6,064 nucleotides of DNA, taken from the NCBI GenBank assembly GCA_910586315.1, contig CAJUIP010000081.1, positions 1 through 6,064 of the forward strand. The letters run 5' to 3'. The notes below the pieces were generated by a model. That model saw only the letters and a list, made by a program, of their open reading frames with translations, was not told the DNA's origin and did not search any database. This document shows positions 4,773 to 6,064 of this stretch, in pieces. The DNA comes from an uncultured Lachnospiraceae bacterium. GTDB lineage: Bacteria > Bacillota > Clostridia > Lachnospirales > Lachnospiraceae. Position 1 is the first letter of the stretch. Every line of letters starts with the position of its first letter. A program made the translations under genes and the position numbers.

Positions 4773-6064
4773 TTGCGGCGGCTGGATTTTTTCCCAACAC
4801 CTTATCCAGATGAATGTCTTTATAGTATCTTCTGCCGTTATTTTGTACGGAGTGGGAGCACATCGAATAAAAAGACGGTTTTTGAGCTGTTTGGCGAAGC
4901 ACAGAGCCTTGCTTCATTTGTGTATCTCCCACGCAGGCTGGAACTGGTTGAGGAGTGGGCTGGCACAGGCAGCTTGATTACAAGGGAGTGCCTTGCCGAT
5001 AGCAACAGCTGTTATGGCTATTTCTCCATTGCTTTTACCGAAAGGATGCTGCAGGAGATGGAGGAAAAAATCATTACAGGCGGAAGCAACCGCAGCCTGG
5101 AGAGACAGATGATCCAGAAGTGCAGGAGGAGCCATTGGCCGGAATATTTACGGTACTGTCCGGAATGCACGAAAGAGGACATTGAAAGTTTTGGAGAGTC
5201 ATACTGGCACAGGCTGCCGCAGCTGCCAGGAGTTGAATACTGCCCTAAGCATGGAAAAGCAATCCAGAATAGCAGCGTGCATTTGAAAGAAACAACGATG
5301 CGGTTTTTGCCGGCGTCCCATGCGTTATGTAGGCTGGATGAGAAAGAGGAACCTGGGAGACAGCTGTACAAAGGGAAATATCTTATGATAGCCAAAGACA
5401 GTGGATGGCTGCTGGCAAATGGACGGAGGCTGAATGGATGCCGGGAAGTCGCCAGAAAGTATAAAGAGCTGTTTATGGAAAAGGGCCTTGCAACAGCGCA
5501 GGGAATCCGTTACACGGAACGGATAAAAAGCGAATTTATTAAATATCATGGTGAAGATTTTTTGAACCAGCTTTTCCCAGCCGGGAAAGATCCGCTATAT
5601 TGGCTGGAGTTTGCCTTTGTGAGTGTGTCAGAGCATCTGCGCCCCCTGCACCATATCCTGCTGATGGAATTCCTGAAAGGATCAGCCGAAGGGTTTTATA
5701 AGGCCGCACCGGATAATGAGCCGTATGGGAACAGGCCGTGGCCGTGCATCAATAAGCTGTGCCGCCATTATGGAAAAGACGGAGCTGAAAAAATATCTGT
5801 CAGCTATCTCAATGGGCAGACAATCGGGCAGTTCCACTGCGCTGAATGCGGCATGAAATACCAGCGCTCCCGTTCATGGCAGACATTTGAGGAATATGCC
5901 GGCCATGCAATGAAACTGGATTATGGCCATTTATGGTATGATAAACTGAGGAAATGTATTTTAGAGGATAAGCTGTATCCATCGGATATTGCAAAAGTTA
6001 TGAAGAGTACGAAAAAAACAGTAGCAACCAGGGCGGCGGAAATCGGACTGGACATCAATGTTAA
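4773..6064 (+). CDS. tnsD: TnsD/TniQ family target-site selection protein (partial, 3' end outside window)
   Basis: An open frame runs from TTG 4773 to the window end (430 codons, no stop). TniQ/TnsD proteins recognise a target DNA site and recruit TnsC. The N-terminus LDFFPTPYPDECLYSIFCRY matches the opening of TniQ domains. A CCCH zinc site is visible as CPEC (129-132) and CPKH (157-160), enclosing the TnsD-like YWHRLPQLPGVEYC. A second Cys/His cluster follows: C325, C330 and H332, then CAEC (356-359). The last part, YPSDIAKVMKSTKKTVATRA, looks like a helix-turn-helix. The length and second zinc cluster point to a TnsD-type DNA-binding protein rather than the short TniQ of CRISPR-associated elements. 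The TTG start is chosen because GGAG at 4761-4764 lies 8 bases upstream; GTG 4764 or 4767 in the same frame are alternatives. It begins three bases after the tnsC stop, so it is probably translationally coupled. Confidence 0.88.
   Translation, partial: MRRLDFFPTPYPDECLYSIFCRYFVRSGSTSNKKTVFELFGEAQSLASFVYLPRRLELVEEWAGTGSLITRECLADSNSCYGYFSIAFTERMLQEMEEKIITGGSNRSLERQMIQKCRRSHWPEYLRYCPECTKEDIESFGESYWHRLPQLPGVEYCPKHGKAIQNSSVHLKETTMRFLPASHALCRLDEKEEPGRQLYKGKYLMIAKDSGWLLANGRRLNGCREVARKYKELFMEKGLATAQGIRYTERIKSEFIKYHGEDFLNQLFPAGKDPLYWLEFAFVSVSEHLRPLHHILLMEFLKGSAEGFYKAAPDNEPYGNRPWPCINKLCRHYGKDGAEKISVSYLNGQTIGQFHCAECGMKYQRSRSWQTFEEYAGHAMKLDYGHLWYDKLRKCILEDKLYPSDIAKVMKSTKKTVATRAAEIGLDINV

Larger units (their letters stand above)
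133..6064 (+). mobile_element. Tn7-like transposon, tnsA-proximal end and tnsABCD operon (partial)
   Basis: The element is identified by four consecutive genes of the Tn7 core in canonical order (tnsA, tnsB, tnsC, tnsD/tniQ), preceded by an AT-rich block of direct repeats that resembles a Tn7 end. The left boundary is an inference. TGTCAGAA at 133 matches the 5'-TGT start usual for Tn7/Tn5053-type ends, and GC content falls from 59% (1-130) to 20% (141-310) at that point. A second TGTC at 124 and a TGTTAAG at 159 are alternative boundaries. The opposite end, target duplication and cargo are outside the window, so the duplication cannot be tested. As in Tn7 at glmS, the tnsA-side end faces the 3' end of the neighbouring gene. 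The element may be immobile on its own because tnsB is interrupted. Confidence 0.85.

Overview
The window holds the tnsA-proximal end and core transposition operon of a Tn7-like transposon. The element sits against the 3' end of a VirB4-type conjugation ATPase gene. The VirB4 tail reads like those of conjugative elements in gut Firmicutes (Clostridia), and the strong AAAGGTGGTGAT-type Shine-Dalgarno site fits a Firmicute host. The genus cannot be read from the sequence.

Layout, all on the + strand. Positions 3-164 hold the last 53 codons of the VirB4-like gene. Its first 130 bases are GC-rich (77 of 130 by count). Composition then drops abruptly near a TGTCAG at 133, taken as the likely transposon end (141-310 has 34 G/C of 170). 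The AT-rich end at about 133-310 carries at least five copies of a 17-base AATAAG-nnnn-ATAATT repeat, three of them phased exactly 21 bp apart; these are the presumed TnsB-binding sites. The last repeat contains a perfect TATAAT -10 box of the likely operon promoter. Then come tnsA (320-1129), tnsB (1108-3299, interrupted), tnsC (3226-4770) and a TnsD/TniQ target-selector gene (from about 4773, running off the window). The genes overlap or nearly touch, so they form one operon.

The proteins are those of heteromeric Tn7 transposition: TnsA (5'-strand cutting), TnsB (DDE transposase that binds the ends and joins 3' ends), TnsC (AAA+ ATPase regulator) and TnsD/TniQ (zinc-finger target-site protein). 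TnsA and TnsC look intact, with all expected catalytic or ATPase motifs. TnsB does not: an in-frame TAG at 1789-1791 separates the DNA-binding part from the catalytic part, and a -1 frameshift at a run of six G (2805-2810) removes the C-terminal tail from the frame. The rest of TnsB is well conserved, including its D,D-35-E triad, so the lesions are recent, are sequencing errors, or (less likely) are bypassed by recoding.

The most interesting points are the double interruption of tnsB, the phased end repeats overlapping the promoter, and the placement of the tnsA-side end at the 3' end of a conjugation gene. That placement has the same orientation as Tn7 at glmS and suggests that the TnsD here may target conjugative elements. 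No CRISPR array, Cas gene, tRNA or rRNA is visible. The far end and any cargo lie outside the window.
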